Shown piece by piece: positions 55,158-63,369 of a stretch of 64,000 nt of DNA. Numbering within the stretch: position 1 is the stretch's first letter; each line of letters begins with the position of its first letter. A program made the translations under genes and the position numbers. Source of the DNA: Burkholderia sp. (GTDB lineage Bacteria; Pseudomonadota; Gammaproteobacteria; Burkholderiales; Burkholderiaceae). The DNA lies in the NCBI GenBank assembly GCA_031253835.1, contig JAIRVP010000083.1, forward strand, positions 1 to 64,000, written 5' to 3'. The notes beneath the pieces were generated by a model, which was not told the DNA's origin, searched no databases, and saw only the letters and a program-made list of their open reading frames with translations.

Positions 55158-55497
55158 CCGCTCCTCAACCCTGCCGTGCGCGCACCGGCGCGCCCGTCGT
55201 TCCCTTCGTCTCCTGCCCGCCTGTCCTGTCACCCGCCACGTCTCGCTCCTTGCTTCCTGTTGATTCGTGAACGGCGCCGTATCGCGGCGCCCGCATGCCG
55301 CATTTCTTGATCGGCGACAAATCTTGGATTTACGAATAGTAAAACCAATTACGAATAGTGAAATCAACGTAAACCCTAGGCGAGCGTGCCCGGACGGGAT
55401 AACCATATGAACGAAACGCCAAGCCGAGCTTGGCGCGCGCTGCTAATATCGAGATACGAGGCGGCCCGTTCGGCCGCCGTTTTTCCTTCTTACGCCG
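55158..55497. other. Divergent promoter region of the homogentisate operon and EAL gene
   Basis: About 340 bases with an AT-rich core. It contains a 19-base direct repeat (separate entry) and no gene. Confidence 0.6.
55330..55367. promoter_or_regulatory. Two tandem 19-bp repeats, candidate operator
   Basis: Two adjacent copies start TTACGAATAGT and differ at only two of 19 positions (AAAACCAA against GAAATCAA). The first copy is also palindromic: TTTAC-N5-GTAAA. Helically phased tandem sites of this kind are typical of cooperative regulator binding. They lie 173 bases upstream of the hydroxylase start. Confidence 0.55.
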
Positions 55498-56301
55498 ATG
55501 ATTCCGCCCACCATTCCCGAGCTGGTCGCCCGCGCCGGGCAACTGCCGTATCTGCGGGATCACCTCGCGCTTGCCGAAGGCGGCACCGCGAGCGCGAATC
55601 TGCCCGAGCGCACGCTCGGCAGCGCCTACGAACCGATCTACGACGTGACGATGCCCGGCGCACCGCAATCGACGTCGTTCGCCGACGCGATCGAGCGCTA
55701 CGGCGACGAGCTCGGCTTCCAGGCCGTCACCGTCGTCACGGGCGCGCCGCACGATCCGGTCGATTCGGCCGTCGACGACCAGACGCTGGTCGCGATCGAC
55801 CGCCTGTCGCGCGCGCTGCACGCGATCAACTTTTTCGGTGCGCAGCGCCACGGGCTGCTGTTCCTGCGCGTGCACGAACGGCTGCTGAAGAGCGTGAAGT
55901 ACGACCACGGCAAGCATTTCTCGTCGGTGCTGCAGCGCTTCGGGCTGCCGCCCGAGCGGATCGTGATCGAATTGCCGGCGGTCGCGGTCGCGCACAAGAC
56001 CTTCCTCGGCTACCTGACGCGCAGCTATCAGCATCACGGCTTCAAGGTCGCGGACAAACTGCCCGATCCGGGCCGCATCCTCGCGGTCGAATCGGACATG
56101 GCGCGGCCCGACTTCATCAAGATGGATGCGGGCATCGCGTTGCGCGACGGGATGGTCAAGGCGCTGGTCGCCTATGCGCAGCGCGTGCGGATTCCGCTGA
56201 TCTTCGACGGCGTCGTCGACGAGACGCAGTGCGAGCTGCTGCGCCAGCACGACGTGCGGTTCATGCAGGGGCCGGTGTTTGCGAAGGTCGTGACGGCCTG
56301 A
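55498..56301 (+). CDS. Degenerate EAL-domain protein
   Basis: 267 residues. The fold outline of a c-di-GMP phosphodiesterase can be traced: SAYEPIYDV (QPI strand), ERIVIELPAVAVA (normally lEiTE), HGFKVADK (normally G..iAlDDFG), FIKMDAGI (lKiD) and FMQGPVFAKV (QGy.f..P). The EAL tripeptide, the TE pair and the DD pair are altered, so the enzyme is predicted to be catalytically dead. It may bind c-di-GMP or a protein partner. There is no membrane segment. It stands alone, divergent from the homogentisate operon. Confidence 0.82.
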   Translation: MIPPTIPELVARAGQLPYLRDHLALAEGGTASANLPERTLGSAYEPIYDVTMPGAPQSTSFADAIERYGDELGFQAVTVVTGAPHDPVDSAVDDQTLVAIDRLSRALHAINFFGAQRHGLLFLRVHERLLKSVKYDHGKHFSSVLQRFGLPPERIVIELPAVAVAHKTFLGYLTRSYQHHGFKVADKLPDPGRILAVESDMARPDFIKMDAGIALRDGMVKALVAYAQRVRIPLIFDGVVDETQCELLRQHDVRFMQGPVFAKVVTA

Positions 56302-56503
56302 ACGGACCGGTTGGAAGGCGCGCGCAAGGTGCGGCGCGCCGGATGCGGAAATCGGATGTCGTGAGGTGTGTGGAAAGGCGGAACCGGATCGCCTGGCGCG
56401 ACGCCCGCGCGCCCGTGCCGCGGGTTACCGCTTGCGTGCTTCCACGGTCCCCATGCTTCGGCGGATCGTCGCCGATCTCGATACCCGCGTAGCGATCGCC
56501 CTC

Positions 56504-57295
56504 TCAGGCCGTCTGGCCGAGCCGCTGTGCGAGCGCCTTCAGCTTCGGCCCGACCTGCGTGCGAAACACGTCCTCGTCCATCGACGACGCGGGACCGCTG
56601 CAGCTCAGGATCAGCCAGCGCCCCTCGCGCGGCTCGCGAAACGGGACGGCCGCCGCATTCACGTCCATGTGCCACGCGCGGAACGAATAACAGCACCCTC
56701 CTGCCGAAAACTCGGCCACCGCGTGCTGCGCGGCGGCGACCAGCGCATCGGCGTCGGCCGCGCCGCCGGCTGCGCGATGCAGTTCGGCATAGAGCGCACG
56801 GCGCACGTCCTCCGGCTGCACGGCCAGGTACGCGCGCCCCATCGAGCTCGTCAGCATCGACAGCCGCGAACCGGGCGCGAGCCCGAGCGTCAGCGCGGTC
56901 TCGCTGCGGATCGTCTCCAGGTAGATCATGTCGAGCCCGTCGCGGCAGCCGAGCGACACGGCCGCGCCGATCTCGCGCGCGAGCGCCTGCATGTGCGGCC
57001 GCGCGAGGTCGAGCGTCCCCGAACCCGACAGCAGCGCGTAGCCGAGCGACAGCACGCCGGCGTCGAGCGCATACTTTCCGAGCGTCTCGTCGTAGCGCAG
57101 GTAGCCGAGCACGGTCAGCGTATAGGCGAGCCGGTTCACGGTCGCCTTCGGCAGCCCCGTGCGCTCCGCGAAGTCGCGGTTGCCGAGCATCGTTTCGCCG
57201 GGCCGGAATGCGCGCAGCAGGTCGAGCCCGCGCGCGAGCGCGACGACGAACTTGCGCTCGTCGATCGTGGTTTCGTCGATGGTTGAAAGTGTCAT
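56504..57295 (-). CDS. IclR-family transcriptional regulator
   Basis: A regulator of 263 residues. The N-terminal winged helix (ALARGLDLLRAFRPGETMLGNRDFAERTGLPKATVNRLAYTLTVLGYL) is joined to the GAF-like IclR effector domain (LGCRDGLDMIYLETIRSETALTL, SSMGRAYLA). It is divergent from glutaryl-CoA dehydrogenase. A perfect palindrome in the 115-base gap is its likely operator, so it probably controls gcdH. Confidence 0.92.
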   Translation of the reverse strand: MTLSTIDETTIDERKFVVALARGLDLLRAFRPGETMLGNRDFAERTGLPKATVNRLAYTLTVLGYLRYDETLGKYALDAGVLSLGYALLSGSGTLDLARPHMQALAREIGAAVSLGCRDGLDMIYLETIRSETALTLGLAPGSRLSMLTSSMGRAYLAVQPEDVRRALYAELHRAAGGAADADALVAAAQHAVAEFSAGGCCYSFRAWHMDVNAAAVPFREPREGRWLILSCSGPASSMDEDVFRTQVGPKLKALAQRLGQTA

Positions 57296-57329
57296 CTGGT
57301 GCTACACTGGGTTCGATTTGCAAAACATT

Positions 57330-57346
57330 GTTCCGCACAGCGGAAC
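57330..57346. promoter_or_regulatory. IclR-type operator palindrome
   Basis: GTTCCGC ACA GCGGAAC is a perfect 7-bp inverted repeat with a three-base centre, typical of IclR-family sites. It lies 35 bases from the regulator start and 65 bases from the gcdH start. Confidence 0.75.
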
Positions 57347-57410
57347 TGCAGTCAAGCGAACTTTTGGCATGGGGCCCGGCTGGAAGACCGGACCAACAGG
57401 AGATGAAACG

Positions 57411-58598
57411 ATGACCGCTGCAACTTTTCATTGGGACGATCCGCTGCTGCTCGACCAGCAACTGACCGAAGAAGAGCGGATGATCCGCGATGCGGCGCAG
57501 GCGTACGCGCAGGACAAGCTCGCGCCGCGCGTCACCGAAGCGTTCCGCCACGAGCGCACCGACGCCGCCATCTTCCGCGAGATGGGCGAAGTCGGCCTGC
57601 TCGGCCCGACGATTCCCGAGGAATACGGCGGCCCCGGCCTCAATTACGTGAGCTACGGACTGATCGCGCGCGAAGTCGAGCGCGTCGATTCGGGCTACCG
57701 CTCGATGATGTCCGTGCAGTCGTCGCTCGTGATGGTGCCGATCTACGAATTCGGCTCGGATGCGCAGAAGCAGAAATACCTGCCGAAGCTCGCGACCGGC
57801 GAATGGATCGGCTGCTTCGGCCTGACCGAGCCGAACCACGGCTCCGATCCGGGCAGCATGGTCACGCGCGCGAAGAAGGTGCCCGGCGGCTACTCGCTGT
57901 CCGGCTCGAAGATGTGGATCACGAACTCGCCGATCGCCGACGTGTTCGTCGTGTGGGCGAAGCTCGAGGAGAACGGCAAGGACGCGATCCGCGGCTTCAT
58001 CCTCGAGAAGGGCTGGAAGGGCCTGTCGGCGCCCGCGATCCACGGCAAGGTCGGGCTGCGCGCGTCGATCACGGGCGAGATCGTCCTCGACGAGGTGTTC
58101 GTGCCCGAAGAAAACCTGATGCCGAACGTGAGCGGCCTGCGCGGCCCGTTCACGTGCCTGAACTCGGCCCGCTACGGGATCGCGTGGGGCGCGCTCGGCG
58201 CCGCCGAATCCTGCTGGCACACCGCGCGCCAGTACGTGCTCGACCGCCAGCAGTTCGGCCGGCCGCTCGCCGCGAACCAGCTGATCCAGAAGAAGCTCGC
58301 CGACATGCAGACCGAAATCACGCTCGGCCTGCAAGGCGTGCTGCGCCTCGGCCGGATGAAGGACGAAGGCACGGCGGCCGTCGAGATCACGTCGATCATG
58401 AAGCGCAACTCGTGCGGCAAGTCGCTCGACATCGCCCGCCTCGCACGCGACATGCTCGGCGGCAACGGCATCTCCGACGAATTCGGCGTCGCGCGCCACC
58501 TCGTGAACCTCGAAGTGGTCAACACGTACGAAGGCACGCACGACATCCACGCGCTGATCCTCGGCCGCGCGCAGACGGGCATCCAGGCATTCTTCTGA
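57411..58598 (+). CDS. gcdH: Glutaryl-CoA dehydrogenase
   Basis: 395 residues. The acyl-CoA dehydrogenase oxidises and decarboxylates glutaryl-CoA to crotonyl-CoA in lysine and tryptophan breakdown. Visible motifs are CFGLTEPNHGSDPGSM (FAD and substrate contacts), WITNSPIADVFVVWAK, and the catalytic Glu in NTYEGTHDIHALILGRAQTGIQAF. Length is exactly that of the bacterial enzyme. The start at 57411 has an AGGAG site nine bases upstream and is preceded by the IclR operator. Confidence 0.96.
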   Translation: MTAATFHWDDPLLLDQQLTEEERMIRDAAQAYAQDKLAPRVTEAFRHERTDAAIFREMGEVGLLGPTIPEEYGGPGLNYVSYGLIAREVERVDSGYRSMMSVQSSLVMVPIYEFGSDAQKQKYLPKLATGEWIGCFGLTEPNHGSDPGSMVTRAKKVPGGYSLSGSKMWITNSPIADVFVVWAKLEENGKDAIRGFILEKGWKGLSAPAIHGKVGLRASITGEIVLDEVFVPEENLMPNVSGLRGPFTCLNSARYGIAWGALGAAESCWHTARQYVLDRQQFGRPLAANQLIQKKLADMQTEITLGLQGVLRLGRMKDEGTAAVEITSIMKRNSCGKSLDIARLARDMLGGNGISDEFGVARHLVNLEVVNTYEGTHDIHALILGRAQTGIQAFF

Positions 58599-58651
58599 CC
58601 ATCCGGATGTGACGCACGCGGCAGCGGTGCCGCGTATGCGCCACCAAGCAG

Positions 58652-58685
58652 ACGGCCCGCCCGGCATCACTGCCGGGCGGGCCGT
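58652..58685. terminator. Bidirectional GC hairpin terminator
   Basis: A perfect 15-bp stem (ACGGCCCGCCCGGCA and complement) closes a TCAC loop between the convergent gcdH and peroxiredoxin genes. The flanking T/A content is short (TTGTT on the right). Confidence 0.75.
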
Positions 58686-58720
58686 TGTTCATCGGAACCG
58701 CGGTTCCGGGCCGCCGATGC

Positions 58721-59359
58721 TTATTTGTTCGGCTGCGGCGTCAGGCGCAGATACGGACGCACCGCGTTGAAGCCCTTCGGGAAGCGCTTCTTCAGTTCTT
58801 CCGGATCCTGCAGCGACGGCACGATCACGACGTCGTCGCCGTCCTTCCAGTTGCCGGGCGTCGCGACCTTGTAGTTGTCGGTCAGCTGCAGCGAGTCGAT
58901 CACGCGCAGCACTTCGTCGAAGTTGCGCCCCGTGCTGGCCGGGTAGGTGATCGTGAGCCGCACCTTCTTGTTCGGGTCGATCACGAACAGCGAGCGCACC
59001 GTCAGCGTTTCGTTCGCGTTCGGATGGATCATGTCGTACAGCTGCGAGACCTTGCGGTCCGCATCGGCGATGATCGGGAAGCCGACGACCGTCGACTGCG
59101 TTTCGTTGATGTCGTTGATCCAGCCTTTGTGCGATTCGACACCGTCGACCGACAGCGCGATCACCTTCACGTTGCGTTTCTCGAATTCGCCCTTCAGCTT
59201 CGAGGTCAGCCCGAGTTCCGTCGTGCACACCGGCGTGTAGTCGGCCGGATGGGAGAACAGGACGCCCCAGCTGTTGCCGAGCCAGTCGTGAAACTTGATG
59301 GTGCCCAGGCTCGATTCCTGCTCGAAATCCGGTGCGATGTCGCCAAGACGCAGACTCAT
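58721..59359 (-). CDS. 1-Cys peroxiredoxin (Prx6 type)
   Basis: 212 residues. The peroxidatic Cys45 lies in SHPADYTPVCTTELG. No other Cys is present, so a resolving thiol must come from a partner. The long C-terminal domain (KVATPGNWKDGDDVVIVPSLQDPEELKKRFPKGF) is the Prx6 dimerisation region. The enzyme reduces hydrogen peroxide and organic peroxides in the cytoplasm. It is monocistronic and convergent with gcdH. Confidence 0.95.
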   Translation of the reverse strand: MSLRLGDIAPDFEQESSLGTIKFHDWLGNSWGVLFSHPADYTPVCTTELGLTSKLKGEFEKRNVKVIALSVDGVESHKGWINDINETQSTVVGFPIIADADRKVSQLYDMIHPNANETLTVRSLFVIDPNKKVRLTITYPASTGRNFDEVLRVIDSLQLTDNYKVATPGNWKDGDDVVIVPSLQDPEELKKRFPKGFNAVRPYLRLTPQPNK

Positions 59360-59677
59360 GATGTTCCCTCCTCGAACGATGCTGGTTGAAACCGCGCGCT
59401 GGACAGCGCGGGACAGTCCATCAGCTTACGGGAAGCAATGGGCCGTGCGAACGATTATTCCGTTTGATATTCATACTTTTTTGTCATTTTTACCCGGCGT
59501 CGGGGCGGGACGGCCGGCCACGCGGGAAACTTTTCACCCCGTTTGCCGCTCTGTTCATGATTACAAGTCGTTTACCATGCAGTCTTGCACTGCCGCCGTG
59601 TGTGTTCCCGGCTCGCCAGCAGGCAGGGGTTTCGCTACGATGTGAACCTGCAGCATGACAGCATGAAGGGAGTTGCA
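59360..59677. other. Intergenic region between peroxiredoxin and DUF883 genes
   Basis: This 318-base divergent region has an AT-rich patch at 59455-59500. Promoters of both genes are expected, but no operator was recognised and no gene is called. Confidence 0.5.
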
Positions 59678-59980
59678 ATGTCGGAAATCAACAAGGAGAA
59701 ACTGATGTCGGATATCAAAACCGTTCTGTCGGACGCCGAAGACCTGCTCAAGCAAGCAGCGAGCAGCACGGGCGACCGTGCGGCCGAGCTGCGCGAGAAG
59801 GCGATGTCGCGCCTGAAGCAGGCCAAGGACAAGGCAGCCGACGTCCAGGTCGTCGTGGTCGAGAAAGGCAAGAAGGCCGCACGCGCGACCGACGATTATG
59901 TGCACGAGCACCCGTGGACGTCGATCGGCGTGGCCGCCGGCGTCGGCGTGCTGATCGGCCTGCTGATCAACCGCAAGTAA
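59678..59980 (+). CDS. DUF883/YqjD-ElaB-type membrane-anchored protein
   Basis: 100 residues. A charged amphipathic helix (SEINKEKLMSDIKTVLSDAEDLLKQAASSTGDRAAELREKAMSRLKQAKDKAADVQ) is followed by a C-terminal membrane anchor (WTSIGVAAGVGVLIGLLINRK) ending in the family's R-K. YqjD and ElaB bind ribosomes at the membrane in stationary phase (family knowledge). The ATG at 59678 follows AAGGGAG. It is first of the DUF883-YqjE-DUF3318 trio, separated from the next gene by two hairpins. Confidence 0.92.
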   Translation: MSEINKEKLMSDIKTVLSDAEDLLKQAASSTGDRAAELREKAMSRLKQAKDKAADVQVVVVEKGKKAARATDDYVHEHPWTSIGVAAGVGVLIGLLINRK

Positions 59981-60000
59981 CGCGCTCTGCGCCGTTTCGT

Positions 60001-60065
60001 CCCGCGGGCCGCGTCGCGCGGCCCGCGGGCGTCGAAGCCAGCCGGCGGTTTCCGCCGGCCGGCTT
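60001..60065 (+). terminator. Two tandem hairpins after the DUF883 gene
   Basis: First, a perfect 13-bp stem at 60001-60029 (CCCGCGGGCCGCG, loop TCG). Second, a 12-bp stem with one mismatch at 60036-60064 (AGCCaGCCGGCGG, loop TTT), ending in GGCTTT. They could partly terminate transcription or protect the DUF883 mRNA, so that it exceeds its downstream neighbours. Confidence 0.6.
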
Positions 60066-60103
60066 TGTCCTAGCTGCTCACTGCACGCGCACGCACCTCA
60101 TCC

Positions 60104-60493
60104 ATGACGACAGACACCAACTCGCAGCCGTCCGGCCAAGGACCGCTGCGCCGCCTCGTCGGCTCCGCGATCGGACTTCTGCAGACGCGCCTCGAACTGG
60201 TGGGCATCGAGCTTGCCGAGGAGAAGGAGCGCCTGATGGGCGTGCTGTTCCTCGGGCTCGCCGCGATGATGCTCGCGACGATGGCGCTCATCAGCCTGAC
60301 CGTGCTCGTCGCGATCGCGTTCTGGGATACCTATCGCTGGCAGTCGCTCGCGGCCATCACCGCACTGTATGCCGCAGGCGGCATCGTGTGCGCGCTGAAA
60401 GCGCGCTCGGGCCTGCGCGATGCGCCGACCGTGTTCGAGGCGACGCTCGCCGAACTCGAGAAAGACCGCGAACTGTTCCGCGGCAAGCCGTGA
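60104..60493 (+). CDS. YqjE-type phage-holin-family membrane protein
   Basis: A 129-residue protein with two membrane segments (LFLGLAAMMLATMALISLTVLVAIAF and SLAAITALYAAGGIVCAL) and amphipathic ends. The sequence fits the YqjE/PF07332 group, named for a holin-like topology but chromosomal and not linked to phage here. It sits between DUF883 and DUF3318 genes, a conserved order in this group, and may help organise the envelope. Function is unknown. Confidence 0.88.
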   Translation: MTTDTNSQPSGQGPLRRLVGSAIGLLQTRLELVGIELAEEKERLMGVLFLGLAAMMLATMALISLTVLVAIAFWDTYRWQSLAAITALYAAGGIVCALKARSGLRDAPTVFEATLAELEKDRELFRGKP

Positions 60494-60536
60494 GCACACT
60501 CGCGCTCACCCCTCCCACCTACTTCGTCGACGCGCC

Positions 60537-60980
60537 ATGAGCCAGAACGTTACGGGCAATTCATCCCGCTCCCATTCGTCGCGACCGAACTGGAGCGCAT
60601 CGCAGCATCGCGCGCTCCGCAAGGAATTGCTGATCCTGCGATCGGAAGTCGAGCGGCTCGAACTCGCGGAAGCCGCCGGCGAGATGCGCCAGGCCGTCAC
60701 GCGCTTCAGCTGGCTCAAGGTATTCATCCCCGGCCTTTCCACCAACAAGTTCAGCCAGTCCGCCAAGAACCTGAACGCGAGCCTCGGCAATCTCGTCAAC
60801 CAGTACCCGATGCTGAGTTCGCTCGCGTCGCTCGTGCTGGCGAAACCGGTTCGCTCGCTGCTGCGCGCGAGCGCGGGCCCCGCGCTGAAGTGGGGCACGC
60901 TCGGCTTCGCCGCATGGGAGGTCTACCGGATCTGGAAGCAGTCCCGCGACGAGCGCGGGCACGACTCGCACGACGACTGA
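60537..60980 (+). CDS. DUF3318-like protein
   Basis: 147 residues. A central helical segment (RALRKELLILRSEVERLELAEAAGEMRQAVTRFSWLKVFIPGL) is followed by a weakly hydrophobic C-terminal half (PMLSSLASLVLAKPVRSLLRASAGPALKWGTLGFAAWEVYRIW). The pattern is that of DUF3318, the usual third gene after DUF883 and YqjE. The role is unknown; membrane association is likely. Confidence 0.82.
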   Translation: MSQNVTGNSSRSHSSRPNWSASQHRALRKELLILRSEVERLELAEAAGEMRQAVTRFSWLKVFIPGLSTNKFSQSAKNLNASLGNLVNQYPMLSSLASLVLAKPVRSLLRASAGPALKWGTLGFAAWEVYRIWKQSRDERGHDSHDD

Positions 60981-61046
60981 CCGTCGACATCCCGCGCGCA
61001 CGGCCATGCGCCGTTGCGCGCTTTCTTCTAGCAGACGCGCACGGAT

Positions 61047-61493
61047 TCAACGCCCACCCCAGCACGCGGTGTCCGGTTCGTCGGCGCCATCGCGCCGTAC
61101 ATTGCCTTTCGTCCCGCTCGAATCCAGCGTGAAGGTACCGCATGCATCGTCGTGCATCGGGCCCGAGCCGAGCGGGCTTGCGTCCAGCTCGTAGCTCACC
61201 GGCGAATCGTCGCCACCCTGCCGCCGCAGCGTCAAGCGATAGACGGCACGCCCGTCCGGCGGTGCCTGCACGAGCGCGTCCGGCAATGCCGAAGGCGGTG
61301 AACCCTCCAGCGTTTCGAGATACTGGGCCGCGCGGTACAGCGCGGAAACCGCCGACCCGCGATGCACGCGCGCGACATGCTCGCGATACGACGGAATGCC
61401 CCATCCGGCCAGCACCGCGACGATCGCGAGCACGATCATCAGCTCGACCAGCGTGAATCCCGTCGATCGGAATACCGAGGTGCGACCGTTCAT
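61047..61493 (-). CDS. pilE: Type IV minor pilin PilE
   Basis: 148 residues. The prepilin leader ends G, followed by FTLVELMIVLAIVAVLAGWGIPSYREHV; Glu5 of the mature protein is present. The C-terminal D-region contains a Cys pair (DACGTF and DTACWGG). It is incorporated at the pilus tip or primes assembly. Its start overlaps the pilX stop by four bases. The last gene of the operon. Confidence 0.9.
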   Translation of the reverse strand: MNGRTSVFRSTGFTLVELMIVLAIVAVLAGWGIPSYREHVARVHRGSAVSALYRAAQYLETLEGSPPSALPDALVQAPPDGRAVYRLTLRRQGGDDSPVSYELDASPLGSGPMHDDACGTFTLDSSGTKGNVRRDGADEPDTACWGGR

Positions 61494-62143
61494 TGCAGCA
61501 CCGCCGCGACGCGACGCCAGCGCAGCGCGATGACGCGTTCGTCGCGTATCGCGACCTGGTGCTGCAACCAGACTGCACTCGACGCATGCGCGCCGACGCC
61601 ACGCGCGGTGACGAGGTAAGCGCGGCTACCGGGCGGCCCTGCCCCGCGCCACGCCTCGATCAGGCATCGCGGCGGCTGCGTGGCCATCGGCCATCCGGCG
61701 AACGGCGTGAATGCTTCCGCGGCAGCGAGCGGCGGCACGCGCCGCCAGATGTCGGGCTCCGCGTGCGATTCGCGCTCGCTTACATAGGGCGCCGAGCCAC
61801 GGAGCAATCGCGCGGTGCACGCCGCCAGCGCGGCATCGGCTGCATGGAATGCGATCAGCCGATCGGACAGCGCCCGCGTGCGACGCGATTCCGTCAGCGC
61901 AGCGTCGAACCATGTGCCGGTCAGCGCGGCAATAGCCGCACCGACCGCGATCACTGCCGGCAACGCGAGCCCGGCGTCGCGCCGCCAGGCACGGCCTGCT
62001 GACCGGAAGCGCATGCTCGGTTCGTGCAGGTTCGTCGCCAGTGCGCCTGTACACGCCGCCTGCTGCGGTTCGTCGCCGTTTGCGGCGACGCGCCCCTGCG
62101 CGTTGCGTGCTGCAATGCGTGGCGATATTGCCCATCTGCTCAT
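61490..62143 (-). CDS. pilX: PilX-like minor pilin with N-terminal extension
   Basis: 217 residues. The hydrophobic helix GLALPAVIAVGAAIAALTGTWF begins at about residue 58 and is followed by the helical AFHAADAALAACTARLLRG region typical of PilX. Mature Glu5 is absent (GLALPA), as in GspK-type tip pilins. The start at 62143 has a GAGAGG site and overlaps pilW (ATGA), but it gives a ~57-residue leader, far longer than normal prepilins. A downstream ATG at 62014 would give a leader of normal size but has no ribosome site. Confidence 0.82.
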   Translation of the reverse strand: MSRWAISPRIAARNAQGRVAANGDEPQQAACTGALATNLHEPSMRFRSAGRAWRRDAGLALPAVIAVGAAIAALTGTWFDAALTESRRTRALSDRLIAFHAADAALAACTARLLRGSAPYVSERESHAEPDIWRRVPPLAAAEAFTPFAGWPMATQPPRCLIEAWRGAGPPGSRAYLVTARGVGAHASSAVWLQHQVAIRDERVIALRWRRVAAVLQ

Positions 62144-62973
62144 CGCAATACCTCTCTCCCGCGTGCGGCATCGGGCAACGTAGCGTCGAAGGCGAGCGCG
62201 GCATTCCTCAACGCGATGATGCGATCGAGCGTCAATCGTGCACGGCCGTCCTGGGCAACGGCAGCACGACCGTTGCAGTCGACATGGCTGGCCGACTCGC
62301 GCGTCAGTTCGCCGCGCACCCGCACGCAGACATGCACGGCCACGACATCGCGCCAGTCATCGACGCGCATCGCATCGGCGTCGACAAACTGCGCGCCACC
62401 GCGACGCAAATAGCGCACGCGCAACTGATCGACGCCCGACACGACGGGCTGCGGCGTACCCGGACGGCCGCTCCCTTCGCAATACAGTTCGGGCTCGCCC
62501 GTCGACGGACTGACATGTGCATCGAAGCGGCTCTCTACCCACGGCCGTTCGCCTGGGGCGCCCACACCTTGCCCAAGACAATCCGACACCTGGCCGCTCA
62601 CCGTCGACCACGTCGACACGGCATCGCCGACATACCGGACCAGCAGCGCATCCGATGCAGCGCGCACGGACTCGCACCGCACCTGTGCGCCATCGCCCCG
62701 CACCCGCGCCATCGAACAGCCGAACACCGGCGGCAACGCTGACGCGCTGTCCGTATCGAGCGGCCGGAACCCCGCCATCTGGATCTGCTGGCCGATCAGC
62801 ATCAGCGCGGTGCCTGCCGCGTCGCGCATCCTGAATCCGTCTTCCGCCCGCCGTTGCGCCATGCGCTGCGCGTGATAGAGCGCGCCTGCCGCTGCGAGCA
62901 CGAGGAGACCGACGGTCATCGCAATCAGCACTTCGAGCAGCGTGTAGGCGCGCATGCGGCGATCAGCGTGCAT
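62140..62973 (-). CDS. pilW: PilW-like minor pilin
   Basis: 277 residues. The N-terminal helix is RMRAYTLLEVLIAMTVGLLVLAAAGALY. Glu5 is present, but the residue before the cleavage site is Ala rather than the Gly normally needed by PilD. The soluble domain contains three Cys-bearing loops (FGCSMARV, VSDCLGQG, LYCEGSG). I chose ATG 62973, which overlaps the end of pilV by 11 bases; the frame extends 19 codons further upstream. It takes part in the tip/priming complex of type IV pili. Confidence 0.85.
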   Translation of the reverse strand: MHADRRMRAYTLLEVLIAMTVGLLVLAAAGALYHAQRMAQRRAEDGFRMRDAAGTALMLIGQQIQMAGFRPLDTDSASALPPVFGCSMARVRGDGAQVRCESVRAASDALLVRYVGDAVSTWSTVSGQVSDCLGQGVGAPGERPWVESRFDAHVSPSTGEPELYCEGSGRPGTPQPVVSGVDQLRVRYLRRGGAQFVDADAMRVDDWRDVVAVHVCVRVRGELTRESASHVDCNGRAAVAQDGRARLTLDRIIALRNAALAFDATLPDAARGREVLR

Positions 62974-63364
62974 CGGCACCAGCCTCCCGAAACGGAATCC
63001 GGACGCACGAAGGTGGCTGCGCCGACACACCCGCGGCTTCGCATCGCGGCAACGCAGCCGCGTTGCCGCCGCGCCAGCCGACGACTGCGCAGCGGACGCC
63101 GCCCGGCCCGGCGTCGAGCGTCATCGTGCCGCCAGGCAACGACGCAGCCGTGAGCGCCGCAAGGCCATCGTCCGCCCCTGCGCCTGCGTACAAGCGCTCG
63201 ATACGTGCATCGGCCAGCCACAGCGCACGTTCGCGCCAGATCGTCGCCCGCTGAGCACGCACCATTGCGAGCTGGCTGCCGGCCACGGCCAGCATCACGG
63301 TCGCGAGCAGCGCGATGGCCAGCGTCGCCTCGATCAGCGACGTGCCGCGCATGGCGTTGCGCAT
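62963..63364 (-). CDS. pilV: PilV-like minor pilin
   Basis: 133 residues. A short leader precedes G, then TSLIEATLAIALLATVMLAVAGSQLAMVRAQR, with Glu5 in place. The rest forms the pilin globular domain with Cys residues in GGVRCAVV, LPRCEAA and PSCVRI. The start could be ATG 63364 or a GTG at 63373 that overlaps the fimT stop (GTGA); both give a normal leader. It sits between fimT and pilW. Confidence 0.82.
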   Translation of the reverse strand: MRNAMRGTSLIEATLAIALLATVMLAVAGSQLAMVRAQRATIWRERALWLADARIERLYAGAGADDGLAALTAASLPGGTMTLDAGPGGVRCAVVGWRGGNAAALPRCEAAGVSAQPPSCVRIPFREAGADAR

Positions 63365-63369
63365 CGCGA

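Noticed and set aside
60104..60493. Phage remnant suggested by the 'holin' family name
   Set aside because: YqjE-type proteins are chromosomal and found with DUF883 genes; no other phage gene is nearby.
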